This document shows, in pieces, positions 47,135-57,860 of a stretch of 64,000 nucleotides of DNA. Position numbers and translations under genes: made by a program. The DNA lies in NCBI RefSeq assembly GCF_904849725.1, contig NC_058518.1, forward strand, positions 324,096,581 through 324,160,580, written 5' to 3'. Position 1 is the first letter of the stretch. The number at the start of each line of letters is the position of its first letter. The notes beneath the pieces were generated by a model. It worked only from the letters and a program-made list of their open reading frames with translations. It did not search any database and had not been told where the DNA came from. Origin of the DNA: Hordeum vulgare subsp. vulgare (taxonomy: Eukaryota > Streptophyta > Magnoliopsida > Poales > Poaceae).

Positions 47135-48500
47135 GTACTTAATTTTTGCACATAAGACTTCAACATCTCTAAAAGCCCAAGTGGTTAAATAGTATCTCTA
47201 TTTGCAAGTTTAATAGTGACATCAATGTCTTCAATCTTAGATGGTGCTATATCATTCATAATTTCTTGATATAAAGTAAAAGGTATAGCACTAACACTAG
47301 CACCCATATCACAAAAGCCATGATAGTAATGATCAACAATCTTAACACAAACAACAAACATGCCAACGTCTATTTTATTTTTATCTAACTCATCATGTTT
47401 GTTTCTAACAGGTTTTGAAATTCTAGCAGCTTCATCATGGAAGTAAATGACTTTTCCATCAATATTAAGTTCTTCATTTATTTTTTCATAAGGTTTGGGT
47501 GTCCTAATATTGCTTTTATTAACCACATTTGATGATTTAGCATGTTCTTTAATCATAATAGGAAAAGGTGGTTTCTCAATGTAAGAAGTGGGCACAACTG
47601 GATCAATATGGTAAAAATGGTTTCCTCTTTTACTTTAATAGGTTCCTCCAATAGTTCTTCAATAGGTGGATGAAATTTAAACCACTTCTCCTTAGGGATA
47701 TCAACATTAGTAGAAAATGATTCATAGAAAGAAGCTACTATCTCAGAATCAAACCCATATTTATCGCTAAACTTATGGAAAGTATCACTTTTCATAACAA
47801 ATTTAACACAATCAAACTCAAGATTTATACCTCACTCTTTACCTTTGTCGAGTTCCTAATCTTCATAGTTGTGTTTAATTCTTTATAGGATATCCAATTT
47901 TAATTAAATAGTTTTATTTTTGAAGGAACCAGAAGAAGAAGAATCAAACCTCGACCGATCATCATGAGAAAGCTGAGCATAAAAGTTTTGAAGTATGTTT
48001 TTTGTTGAGAGATCAAGATTGGGGCATGTGTGCATCATACATTTAAGCCTACCCCAATCTTTAGCGATACTTTATCCTTCACGGGGCCAAAAAAATTACA
48101 TATAATTCCGATCATTATTAACAAGATGTAGAGGATACAACTTGTGATGAAATTTCATCTTCAAGCGATTCCAGTCCCATGTTCCAATATCATCTAATAG
48201 CCTATACCAACTCAATGCTTTCCCCTAAAAACATAAAGGGAAAACCTTCTTCTTAACTTTGTCCTTGGATAAAACTGCAAGCTTAAATAATCCACAAATC
48301 TCATCTACATATATCAAGTGCAAGTCGGAATGAGCTGTATCGTCTATTGCATAAGAATTAGATAGTAGTTTGTCTAACATACCCAAAGTAATTTTATAGT
48401 AAATATTTTTAGTAGGTTCAATAGATTGAGGGGAAACATTTTCCAATTCTAGTCAAGGTGAACATACCCCAAACAGGCCCTTCAAAGGATTATCTTCCAT
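47135..48500 (-). pseudogene. E6 gag-protease, N-terminal part, decayed
   Basis: Several frames on the minus strand. The gag start region MENVSPQSIEPTKNIYYKIT (48225-48446), with GMLDKLLSNSYA and DLHLIYVDEICGLFKLAVLS, resembles the gag of Triticeae Athila-type elements. Further on are KWFKFHPPIEELLEEP (47553-47795) and a protease fragment with CDMGASVSAIP (47185-47595). The catalytic Asp is present. The protease is cut off at 47135 by E4, and the rest with any pol would be outside the window on the left. Stops and shifts make it non-functional. Confidence 0.7.
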
Positions 48501-48577
48501 AGTAACAAGCAACCGTAAATTTCAGAACGTACCAAAAATGTTTCCTTACCATTTTCCACTTACCAAAGGCGCTTCAC

Positions 48578-48595
48578 TCCTCTGCAACGGTGCCA
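48578..48595 (-). promoter_or_regulatory. E6 primer-binding site, tRNA-Asp
   Basis: tcctctgcaacggtgcca matches tRNA-Asp at 15 of 18 bases, with an 11-nt spacer to the LTR. Confidence 0.75.
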
Positions 48596-48606
48596 GAAAA
48601 GAGTCT

Positions 48607-50122
48607 TGATGACCCACAAGTATAGGGGGTCAATCGTAATCTTTTTGATAAGAGTGTTGAACCCAACGACGAGCACAAGGAAATTATAAGTAGTTTTCAG
48701 CAAGGTATTCTCTGCAAGTGCTTTGAGTAACACTGGTATAGTTTTCTAGTAAGATAGTTGGTAATAAGTAACCAGTAAAAATAGTAATAACTGTGCAGAA
48801 AGGTGGACCAATCCTTTTTGTAGTAAAGGACAAGCTTGAAAGTTCACTTATATAAAGTAAAACACTCTCTAGGGCACATGGGAATGTCCGTCTAGTCATG
48901 TTCATCATGTTGAGTTGATTCGCGTTCGTTACTTTGATAATTTGTTATGTTGGAATGGTGCTTAGGTGCTCTTATTACTTGAACAAGAAACCTACTTACG
49001 ACTATACCCTCTCACAAGCATCCACAACGATGAAAGAAAAATTAAGATAAATCTAACCATAGCGTGGAATATGTGGATCCAAACTAGCCCCTTATGGAAT
49101 AACACACAAAGTAGGCTTTAAGCTTTTGTCACTCTAGCAACCCATCATCTACTTATTAGTCCAAAATGCCTTAACTTGGTCCCAAATATGGTGAAGTGTA
49201 ATGTAATCAATGTTCACATGACACCACTAAAGGAAGCAACAACATAAATACCATCAAAATATCGAACGAATACCAACTTTACATTATTACTTATAACAAG
49301 ACTTCTCCCATGTCCTTGAGAACAAAAGAAACTACTCACAAATCATCACCATGTTCAAGATCAGAGGTATAAGAAATATTATAAAGGATTTGAACATATT
49401 ATGTTCCACCAAGTAAACCAACAAGCATCAAATACAAGATGTAATCAACACTACTAGTAGCACCCAAGTACCAATCTAAGGTTTTGAGACCAACATTGCA
49501 TACAAGAGATGAACTAAAGTTTCAGATGAGATGGTGGAGATGAATATGTTGGTGAATATTGGCCCTCCCACGAAGGAGAAAGCGTTGGTGATGATGATGG
49601 CTTCGATTTCCCCCTCCCGCAGGGAAGTTTCCCCAGAAGAATCACTCTCTCGGAGAGAAAAAGGACCTCTGCACAGGCTTCCACCATGAGATGGCGGCGT
49701 TTCATCCCGAAAGTATCTTCTTATTTATTTTCTATGTCAAAACACATCATAGAGGATAAGAGGGGGGCCTCGGCCTGTCTGTTGGATTCCCACGCCATCA
49801 CGGCATGCCGAGGGGGGTGGTCGCGCCTTGTTGGCTTGGGAGCCTCAACTAGCCCCCCTATGGCACTTCTTTGCTCCATAAATTTAGATATATTCCACAA
49901 AAAGTCCTCGTAAAGTTAAGTTTCAGGTTATTTGGTTTCTAGAGAATTTTCAACCTTTTCTTGATTTCACGTCCAGAATTCAAGTTTCTGCTAACTTCCT
50001 CCTATGTAATGTACCTTGTAGATTAAGAGAGCAAAGGCATAAGAATTGTATCATAAAGTGGAATAATGACCAAGAAAAATATAAATATCAATAAGAAATC
50101 ATCATGCAAAATGGACGTATCA
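48607..50122 (-). repeat. E6 5' LTR
   Basis: 1516 bp from tgatgacccacaagtatagg to atggacgtatca. Left-end sequence is shared with the E1 and E2 LTRs, while the right end (gcaaaatggacgtatca) differs. The TSD agatc would be at 50123-50127, partner not visible. Confidence 0.8.
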
Positions 50123-50369
50123 AGATCCTCCCAATAGGATGTGCCGACTTACCGGGAATTATCCCGTGATAAACCTTAGAAGAGGACTTGAGATGTGTCT
50201 CTGATAGATTCATCTGCTTGAAAATATCATAATAGAGGATGTTGATGCTACTCCCGCGTATATCCACCAACTTGAGGTGTTACTACCCGCGCGAGACTAC
50301 CTGGGTTGTCAATCCGGGGAGGGTGATCCTCTCGACTCCATGTTACATGATATTCTCACCAAATTCAAA
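50123..50369 (-). pseudogene. Protease fragment of gypsy element H
   Basis: The minus strand encodes a short retropepsin-type stretch, GSSINILYYDIFKQMNLSET and then YHGIIPGKSAHPIGRI, typical of the protease region of a third gypsy lineage. The usual DGG before SSINILY is altered (VDIRGSS). E6 cuts it at 50123 and the Helitron at 50370; the gag of the same element lies beyond the Helitron at 53087. Confidence 0.65.
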
Positions 50370-52986
50370 CTAGTTGGGTCACCCGCGTATTTACGCGGCT
50401 AGATTTAATTTTTTATTGTGGGGTTTTCGATTAACTTATCTTCTTTCATTTCATCCATTGCTACATTAGCATTTATATAAAATATATGGATGTGCAATGA
50501 TGAAACACCAAAAGAATGAGAGTCTATGTATCGACATGCTAAACCATATACTCTAGTACTAATCTCTAGCTATCATGGTTCACTTTTCTTAGATGTTTGT
50601 ATTTATATTTCTGACCAATATGATTTAAGAATGTTTCGCCAAGAACACAAACTATATTAAATTTATGTTTTTTATTTGTCCAATGCCATACATTACATAG
50701 TCCATATACATTACACAGGTTTTCTTTGCAACTTTCGGGAATAAACCTATGTAATTGAGGAATGGTGTGAAATTGTATGCATTATTGTCCAATTGGCCCA
50801 TGTTAGTATTTCTATTTATTTGGCGTGCATTTAGAATAATATGGCATTTAAATCATAGAAAAATATATAGAGACAAACATGTGCCTTGAGGAAACATAAT
50901 AGTACCTTTGGGGCAGTTATGTGTTCAATTATATTATTGATTGCAAATATGTCCACCTATGATAAAGATCAACAGCCATCAATGCAAAATTAATACCATA
51001 TGATTCCATAACAATATTCATATTTACATCTTCTACTTCTCTTCATTACTTGCTATATACTCTAGTAGCCAATTATTTTTCGGTTCGCCATGTCGCGGTT
51101 CACATATCTTTCGATATCTTGTAGTTGGAATGCATGTATTGAGGTAATAGGATCAATGCTCTTTCTACAATCTTCGTGCTAAATGCATTATTAGGGTCGT
51201 TAAAATGTCATTATGTGACAACAGTTTACCAATGGCATTGAGGTTGTTGTCCCACACCTAAGACCATGTCACTAACAATGAGATGCGTAAACATTGTGTC
51301 TTCTTCATCAAGACTACATATCACTAATATATGGCAATAGTGATCTCATGATAGTACAATATCATGCCTCTCGATCTTCCACATGTGTTTCCAGATGTTC
51401 ATGACAATATCATCTTACTGAAATTTTCTATGTAGCATGACAATCTAAGGTTGACTAACTATTGTTATTTACAAAAAAATGCTAACAAAATATTCCGTCT
51501 TTAAATATCGCCATTGTTTTTTTTGTGTCCATATTGTTCTCCATCAACATATATCTTAACAGGCTGGAATCGGATGACAAACTTATTTGAATTTTCATTG
51601 CATGTTCTATTTTTGATTCATAGCTAACTTTAATATACAAAAATTGAGTTACCCATCAGTTTATTTTATTATTTTAAAATTCACATAAAGTGAGAGTTGT
51701 CCTCTTTCTCATCCTAATGATATATTTTAATTAACTATAAATTGCCGTTAGTTTATTTTATTATTTGGAAATTCACATAAAAGTCAGAGTTGTACTATTT
51801 GTCATCCTAATAATATATATTTTAATTAATTATAAATTATGCAAATATTGAATTTATTATATAATACAAATTGGTCTGATTCTCTATTTGTCTGCATGCA
51901 TGACTCGAGTTGTCATTCTATTATTCGTTTGTTGCCCTTGCTGAGCTCGTATATGTGTACATAATAATTTTATGTGATCGTATGGGTTGTTGTTGGTGCA
52001 TGCTTACATGCTATTCGTCAAGATATCTAATGTCGTAGTACCATTCTTTTAGGTTTACAAATTGATGGGTGCATCTGTTTTTCTTTGAAAGAGTTGTCCA
52101 TGTGTTGCAATGCCCGGCCTATAGGATTTGGATACGATACTAATGCTAAACTTCCTATAATTATCTATGAACTCAGTTAGTCTTTGATCATGTAATTTCG
52201 TTTTTAATAATTACATATTTAGAATTGAATCTTGATATGTTAGACGTTGTAATCGAATTTATTTATCTAGAAATAGATTGGACCGGCCGAGTTGGTGCCG
52301 TCGGAGATACGCTAGCACATGGGCAACAATAGCCGGCAGAAGCAACGATATGTTACTACAATGCATGAATAGAATTGAAGTCTGCGGCAGCAATCTTGTA
52401 TGGTTAAGATGAGGGTGTGTCCGTTTACCTTCATGGCGGGAATGCGATCAAGATATCATGATGCTGTGTAGTGGGTGCAATTTGCTTGAGGCATTAAGCG
52501 AAATATGAATAGTCGAGCAGATAGAGCTTAGTCTGGACAGCCCTGTAGATACATTCTTTTTCAGGAAAAACTAAACATACATGTACTATATGGATATTAA
52601 TAGTGCAATCATTTTTTTGAGCACCTCATGGCTGCGTCCATGGGCTTCCACGGTTGGCCTTGAGGCTGGACATACTTCTTCTTTCCAATATGCTCACGTG
52701 CTTGGAGCCCAGCCGGTATTTTCTTTCCAATGCGTACGTGAGTTGGTCTCCTCAATTTCCAATGCGTACGTGAGTTGATCTCCTCAATGCGTACGTTCGG
52801 CTTATGAGCTACTCAATGCATACTCGATTTGAAAAACCCAACTTTTACGTGTCAACTTACTTTTTTTTAAGAAAACAATCGGCTTACTTGTACATGACTT
52901 GGCCGTATCTAAGCCGTTCAAAGATCATAACTTTAAAGTGGTAAATCTTCACCGTTTCCTTCCTACCGTTTTAAGTATATAATAGA
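50370..52986 (-). mobile_element. Non-autonomous Helitron
   Basis: On the minus strand it begins TCTATTATATACTTAAAACG after an A (52987) and ends in a 16-nt palindrome (ccgcgtaaatacgcgg, 50383-50398), 9 nt, CTAG and then T. Start TC, hairpin, CTRR end and insertion between A and T are the structural marks of a Helitron. The 2.6 kb body is AT-rich with no Rep or helicase frame and no captured gene I recognise. It holds a 92-bp tandem duplication and a short repeat of caatgcgtacgtgagttg (52728-52790). It splits gag from protease of H. Confidence 0.8.
51658..51840 (+). repeat. 92-bp tandem duplication in Helitron
   Basis: Two adjacent units (51658-51749 and 51750-51840) starting agtttattttattatt and containing aattcacataaa and catcctaat differ at roughly one position in six. 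Confidence 0.75.
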
Positions 52987-53086
52987 TAATATGGAATGGT
53001 CGGCTCAACCATGCTGATAGCTTGTTTCTGCAGCTTTCTATCACGCTTGCATGTGTTGGTTGTGAAAACATGATACTACCCACTAT

Positions 53087-54254
53087 TCAAGTGCTTTCGA
53101 TTCCTCTGAAACCCGGAATGATTTTCCTGATTTTGATTGGCATGACTGGGTCGCTAGTTTCCACCTCTGTTATGACCAATTCCCTGTAAAACGGATCCTG
53201 AGTCGCCCGCTCCTTGAAACCTGGCTCGATGATAATTTCCTCGGAAGTCGGCTCTTGAGCCGCCGGCTTGAGAATTCCTACATGATGTAACAATTTTCCC
53301 ATGAATGATCTGTTGTCTTACCATCCACATTATGCTTAGGGCAGGGGCCTTTAAGAGCCTCCTCATAATTACAAGGATGATTTCCATTATAGGGACGAAC
53401 AAAATATTATTCCGGCGTTGGTTCTTGAAGCTGGTGTTGGTATTGATGTTGGCGACAAACTATGAAGATCCATCAGTATTCTTGTGCTTGTTTCCACCAT
53501 TGTTGTCTTTATTGTTATGTGCCTAGTTATTCTACTAATAACCCTTCACACCACCATTTTTCTTGCCATTGCCAGATTTTTCGTCGTCCAAAGATTAATC
53601 CTTGGTATAAATCGACTCAACATATCTAGTAAGAACGTCCATGAGATCACCCATGTCTTTAAACTTTCTTTTCAGGCGTCCAAGCTTCTGAACCAAAGGT
53701 TGGAAGTGAAAGTTCCTTTCCTGGACAAGAACAACCATGATGCTATCTGAGGAATGAATAATTTCCTCAACACAACGTGACGAGTGATGTGCAGACTCAT
53801 TGTTACATTGAACACAATGCTTTAAATTAAAAATCATCGTTGGGCATTTGCAGGTTTCTTGGAAATTCTTGATTAAGCATTCCTTCAATTTTTTCAAAGT
53901 GTTGATCGAGTTAGGGGGAATGTTTTTCAACCACATGTGTGATGGTCCTTCTAACATCATCGTCACATATCTCGCGCAGAGTGCATCACTGACCTCCAAC
54001 ATATCCATGGCCAATTCATAGCTCTCAATCCACTCAGCCGACTCAAGACCGGCTGTATAATTGGGGACCTTTAATGTGCCCTTGAAGTTAGGGGGCATAT
54101 GCTCATTGCACAGGGTCGGCCCTAAGAAAAGCGTCCTAATAGATCTACGGGACAAGTCGGCGCTCCGCAAAGCTGGCTGGGTTGTGGCAGGTTGGTGGTA
54201 GACCACAGACTGAACGTGTGTTGCCCTTGTGTTCCCCTCTTGCAAAGCCCGCAT
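53087..54254 (-). pseudogene. Gag of gypsy element H
   Basis: The longest frame (53595-54254, 219 residues) has PPNFKGTLKVPNYTAG, ESAEWIESYELAMDMLEVSD, YVTMMLEGPSHMWLKNIPPN and a C-terminal KDMGDLMDVLTRYVE, all characteristic of a gypsy gag lineage separate from the Athila group. Downstream frames to 53087 are basic and broken. The order LTR, leader, gag, protease (50123-50369) on the minus strand is as expected. Stops show it is inactive. Confidence 0.78.
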
Positions 54255-54980
54255 AGCATCGATGACTGCATTGGTGTATTAACCTACCGTCTGAAGCGGA
54301 ATCGGGTGTTTTCATGCCCTGCTAGAAACTGTTGTGACTCAACGTGTCAGCTCTTACTTTGTCTCTAGTGAGGGGTGGAATGAAGTCGGTGCCTAATGTG
54401 AGAACACTTCGCGTGCTGAACAACTGCAGTATTGAGCATGTTGATGGTGTTCCTAGCTTCAATATCGACCAGGTTATTCCCCATAATCAAGATCGCAGCT
54501 AGATTGTGTGTTCCCGCCATCACACTACCCACAAGGTTGGAATAATGACCCTCTGGAGTGTCGAAATGATGGGGTAGTACTACCGAGCGGACGGTGATTG
54601 ATCCTTTCGAGCCAACAATTGTTGATGGATTGTACTTGGGGGCACGAACCGACTCAACTAGGGTATGCTGGGAATTTCTTGTGGCGTGCCGTCGGCAGTT
54701 GCTCGAGCGGGCGCATCTAGAGGTGTTTCAAAAAGACAAGTCGACTCGAAAGTCGGCGACAAATGAATTTGATGAACCACCTCTGTTGTAGGTGCTCTGT
54801 GTCACTGATGATACTGGCCTGCAGCTCTTCCATTCAAGTGTTTTTCGCATGGATATCATATTGGACTTTAGCCATCTGCTCATGGAGCTTCGCGACTACT
54901 GCATTGAGCTCGACCGCGTTTTCTGCAATTACTAGATCTGCCAAGAGAGTGCCTAGTACAGTTGCCAAACTCACCAGGGC

Positions 54981-55054
54981 TTGATTGAGTCGGCTTTGGA
55001 ACCCTAGCCCGAGTCATTGATGTAGAACTTGCTACGATGGTTCTTTGTCATCCG
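54981..55054 (+). repeat. 74-bp direct repeat, copy 1
   Basis: Starts ttgattgagtcggctttgg and ends ttctttgtcatccg. The second copy at 55187-55260 is identical over all 74 bp by eye. Confidence 0.92.
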
Positions 55055-55186
55055 TCTTGTGCGTGGCCGGGTTAAGAGCGATGAGCTGACTCGACGGTGC
55101 GTGGGAACATGTCCGGCTCGGTCCCAGATTCGCCGATCTTGACGAAGAAGATGTGGATCTTGCCGAAGGGGACCCAGAACCCGTAC

Positions 55187-55260
55187 TTGATTGAGTCGGC
55201 TTTGGAACCCTAGCCCGAGTCATTGATGTAGAACTTGCTACGATGGTTCTTTGTCATCCG
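55187..55260 (+). repeat. 74-bp direct repeat, copy 2
   Basis: Identical to 54981-55054 with 132 bp between the copies. The flanks differ (ccgtac before this copy, cagggc before the first). Confidence 0.92.
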
Positions 55261-55345
55261 ACCAATCGCGTATCCCATGATCTCTGGGAAAGCTCCCTCC
55301 AAGAACTCAACATCACCGTGCGCAGGTCCAACGGTGGGCACCAAC

Positions 55346-55725
55346 TGTCGTAGTTTTGTCACGTCATATGCTCTTATGAAAGGACTAAGTCTAGGAGACA
55401 TCGCAACTAGGTGGTCGCTTGAACCGGGTTGATCGGGAACAAAGAAGACGAGTTTACCCATGTATCTTGCACGTCGACTATTCGTGATTGAAGTAGGTTT
55501 TCCCTTAAGCTTGCCTTTGGATACGCCGGCTTACATCTCCATGTCATAGAGCCGGTGTCGCCTGGGCCGATCAATGACCCGACGTAGTACATGGGCTGTC
55601 TTATATCTGGGCCCATGCCTCGGATAACTCACCCTTATAAATACCGGCTCGTGTGAAGGGAAACATCCCCAACAACAAGCGCAAATATCGTCTAGTCAAA
55701 TGGAATATTATATGCAGGCCCAACA
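55346..55725 (-). repeat. H 5' LTR (right end tentative)
   Basis: Plus strand start tgtcgtagttttgtcacgtc with the PBS side at its left, which fixes the minus orientation. The right end is set at gcccaaca (55725), giving TG to CA ends and 380 bp, but the opposite LTR is not in the window to confirm it. A TATA-like cttataaatacc is at about 55633. Confidence 0.6.
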
Positions 55726-55751
55726 ACTTTGGGGGTTGGTCATTTTGAATA

Positions 55752-56371
55752 GGGAATCGTTTCCATACGGCGCGCCGGCCGAACCGACGCGCCGGCCGTC
55801 CCTCGCGCGCGGGGGCCCATGCAACATTTTTCCCACCCGCGCGATTCGCTGGTCAATGGATGCAACATTTTTCGGCTAAATTTGTTACAACAAGCGTCAT
55901 TTTTGCTGCAAGCATTTTTTACTATATTTTGTCCCAGTATAAAAGTTGCATATACGTTTGGTTGCAACTCCAGTTGGTCGGATTTTTCATTACAATCAAT
56001 GTTTTTTACTTTTGTTACAACCGTGTTAATTTTTGCTACAACCGGCATCATGTTTTGCTACAACCGTTCACTAAAAAAGTTGCATACACGTCACATATAT
56101 ATTTGTTACAACCGGCGTTTGACTTTTGCTACCACGTACCATCAGCTTCGTTTTTTTTGCTACGATCACGTAGATATTTTTTTTGCTACAAATTTTGTTT
56201 TTTGTTGCAACCGTTGAAAAAAATTGCTGCATCGCATCGAAATTTTGCTGCATAGGGGAAAAATGTTGTATGCGGATCCAACGGTGCGAACGCGCGGGGG
56301 TTGGTGGATCGTGCGGCCCGCGCGCGGCCGGCCGAAAGTTTGGGCCGGCGCGCGGGCGCAGATCACTCCCC
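55752..56371. mobile_element. Mutator-type MITE with 9-bp TSD
   Basis: 620 bp between exact 9-bp duplications ttttgaata (55743-55751 and 56372-56380), the length produced by Mutator-like transposases. Imperfect terminal inverted repeats start ggg and share a gcgcgccggcc block. The AT-rich core has many copies of tttgctacaacc or variants. No transposase is present, so it is non-autonomous. Confidence 0.75.
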
Positions 56372-56412
56372 TTTTGAATATATGTTTGTAATGTACAACT
56401 TTCTAATCATTA

Positions 56413-56702
56413 GGCCTCGTTTGGTTAAGGGGGATTGGGAAGGTTTTGAGAGGGAGGGATTTCAGGGGATGGGTGAATCCCTTTGTTTCACCCAATCCTC
56501 TCAAATCCCCGGGGCTTTGCTTCCACTAGTCCCTCAGGAGGGTTTTGAAACACATAGATAGGAAGGGATTGAAGGGGAATGGAGGGGATTGGGCTAAGCA
56601 AACCCCTCCTACCAAATGGGCGTCTAAGGATCTGTGGGTTTCTGACCCTCCCGGGGATTTTCCTCTTAAAACCTCCCCAATCCCCCTTAACCAAACGAGG
56701 CC
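56413..56702. mobile_element. Tourist/Harbinger-type MITE
   Basis: 290 bp with about 36-bp terminal inverted repeats beginning ggcctcgtttggttaagg, and TTA duplications at 56410-56412 and 56703-56705. The TTA target and the ends are typical of PIF/Harbinger MITEs. Confidence 0.88.
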
Positions 56703-56714
56703 TTAAGTGATGGT

Positions 56715-57285
56715 GAGGGATTTTGACTTCGGGTCATGGTACGGTGTGGTTCTTGCTCCTTAAAGCTAAATACTTTCCGCACAGTAGCCCCTTTTTTGCC
56801 TCCGCCTCCAATGGTTCCTAGTTCTAAAGAGATTTGGTCAAGGATCCGAGATGTATTTCGGGATCATGTCAAGTTTGTTATGAGGAACGGTGGGTCTACT
56901 CGATTTTGGTTGGATTGGTAGCACAGTGATGCTACTTTAGCTATTTTGTTTCCTACTTTATTTTCGTATTGTCCTAAATCTAAGATCTCAATCTCTGAGC
57001 TCCCCCATAATAACTGGGAGCTGGGCTTCAAAAGAACTCTCTCTCTATCCGGGAGAGTTGGGTAACTGGCATCACCTCGCTGACACATTCCCCCATGCTC
57101 TCGAAGGAGGAAGACAGTGTTGTCTGGCCCCATTCAGTGTCTCGAAGGTTTACAGTTAAATCCTTATACTCTAGACTCATTTCGGGCTCCTCTACGCAAG
57201 TTTAAGGCCATTTGGGAGGCCACGGTGCCTTTATTTATAAAGTTAGATGTATGTCTTTTAAAAAAAATCAATGTCACGAATCTCC
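56715..57285 (+). pseudogene. LINE remnant, 3' part of RT-region ORF
   Basis: Translation in broken plus-strand frames gives LKLNTFRTVAPFLPPPP, SRIRDVFRDHVKFVMRNGG, STRFWLDW, and then PYTLDSFRAPLRKFKAIWEA. This resembles the linker and zf-RVT part following the reverse transcriptase of plant LINEs. In-frame stops (for example after FWLDW) and frame changes show decay. The RT core itself is not in the window. Confidence 0.6.
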
Positions 57286-57466
57286 ATGTTGAAGGACGGC
57301 TCACAAAGTGCGTCCTTCAGCATTCGTGTGCCCTGAATCATCATCCCGGTGGACTAGGCATCCATCCCTTAAACCATCCAACTACACACAGTCTGCATAA
57401 GCATATGTATGAGCATACGCATTTGCACTGTGTTGGAAAAAAACTACGCACCGGCCTCACACACAT
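57286..57466. other. Short intergenic stretch with a hairpin
   Basis: No gene is seen. tgaaggacg (57290-57298) and cgtccttca (57311-57319) form a 9-bp stem with a 12-nt loop; its meaning is unknown. Confidence 0.5.
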
Positions 57467-57840
57467 TGTTAGAGTTGTGTCGAATATTATGTACAAGGTA
57501 GGTTATAATTGGACTTGTAGTTGTATTGTGTTTAGACAGGATATGGAGTCGTGTCCAAGTAGGACACTTGTATCCTAGGCCTCTCATATATAGCGGAGCT
57601 AGACACACGATGTAACCTATGCCAACATAATAGCACATGTACGCGGAGGCAACCGGCATCGTGTGCCGGCTCCCGGGCGGCCGATGTGCGGTATTTGACG
57701 GTGTCCTGGGGAGGAGCGCCCGTAGTCAGGCCCCGGGGATGTAGCCATGATAGTGAACCTCGTTAACAAATCTCGGTGTCGTGCTTGTGTGATTGCTTGA
57801 TCCTCGGTAGATCAACTATGTGCCTCGGATTATTCTAACA
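57467..57840 (+). repeat. Copia-like 5' LTR
   Basis: 374 bp, tgttagagttgtgtcg to ggattattctaaca, with a TATA-like ctcatatatagcgg at about 57583. Very similar to 61193-61564 with a few substitutions and small indels. Confidence 0.92.
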
Positions 57841-57842
57841 AG

Positions 57843-57860
57843 TGGTATCAGAGCTAGGTT
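57843..57860 (+). promoter_or_regulatory. Primer-binding site, initiator tRNA-Met
   Basis: tggtatcagagctaggtt differs by one base from the usual plant tRNA-iMet PBS and lies 2 nt after the LTR. Confidence 0.9.

Larger units (their letters stand above)
54255..55345. other. H leader between LTR and gag
   Basis: No convincing frame beyond scraps. It ends with accaac beside the LTR, where the PBS should be (ggtgggcaccaac on the plus strand), but I could not assign its tRNA. It contains an exact 74-bp direct repeat. Confidence 0.55.
1..55725. other. Six-layer nested LTR-retrotransposon complex
   Basis: The order of insertion follows from which element interrupts which, and from TSDs that re-join the interrupted sequence. 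H is broken by E6 and a Helitron, E6 by E4, E4 by G and by solo LTR S, G by E1 and E2, S by E3, and E3 by E5. Matched 5-bp TSDs are visible for E1 (gtttg), E3 (catct), E5 (cttac) and S (atagg), with one mismatch for E2 (tgcta/cgcta). The left ends of H, E6, E4 and G fall outside the window, so their TSDs cannot be checked here. Confidence 0.85.

Noticed and set aside
57290..57319. Hairpin as a microRNA precursor or terminator
   Set aside because: A 9-bp stem alone is too short for a microRNA precursor and no function can be supported.
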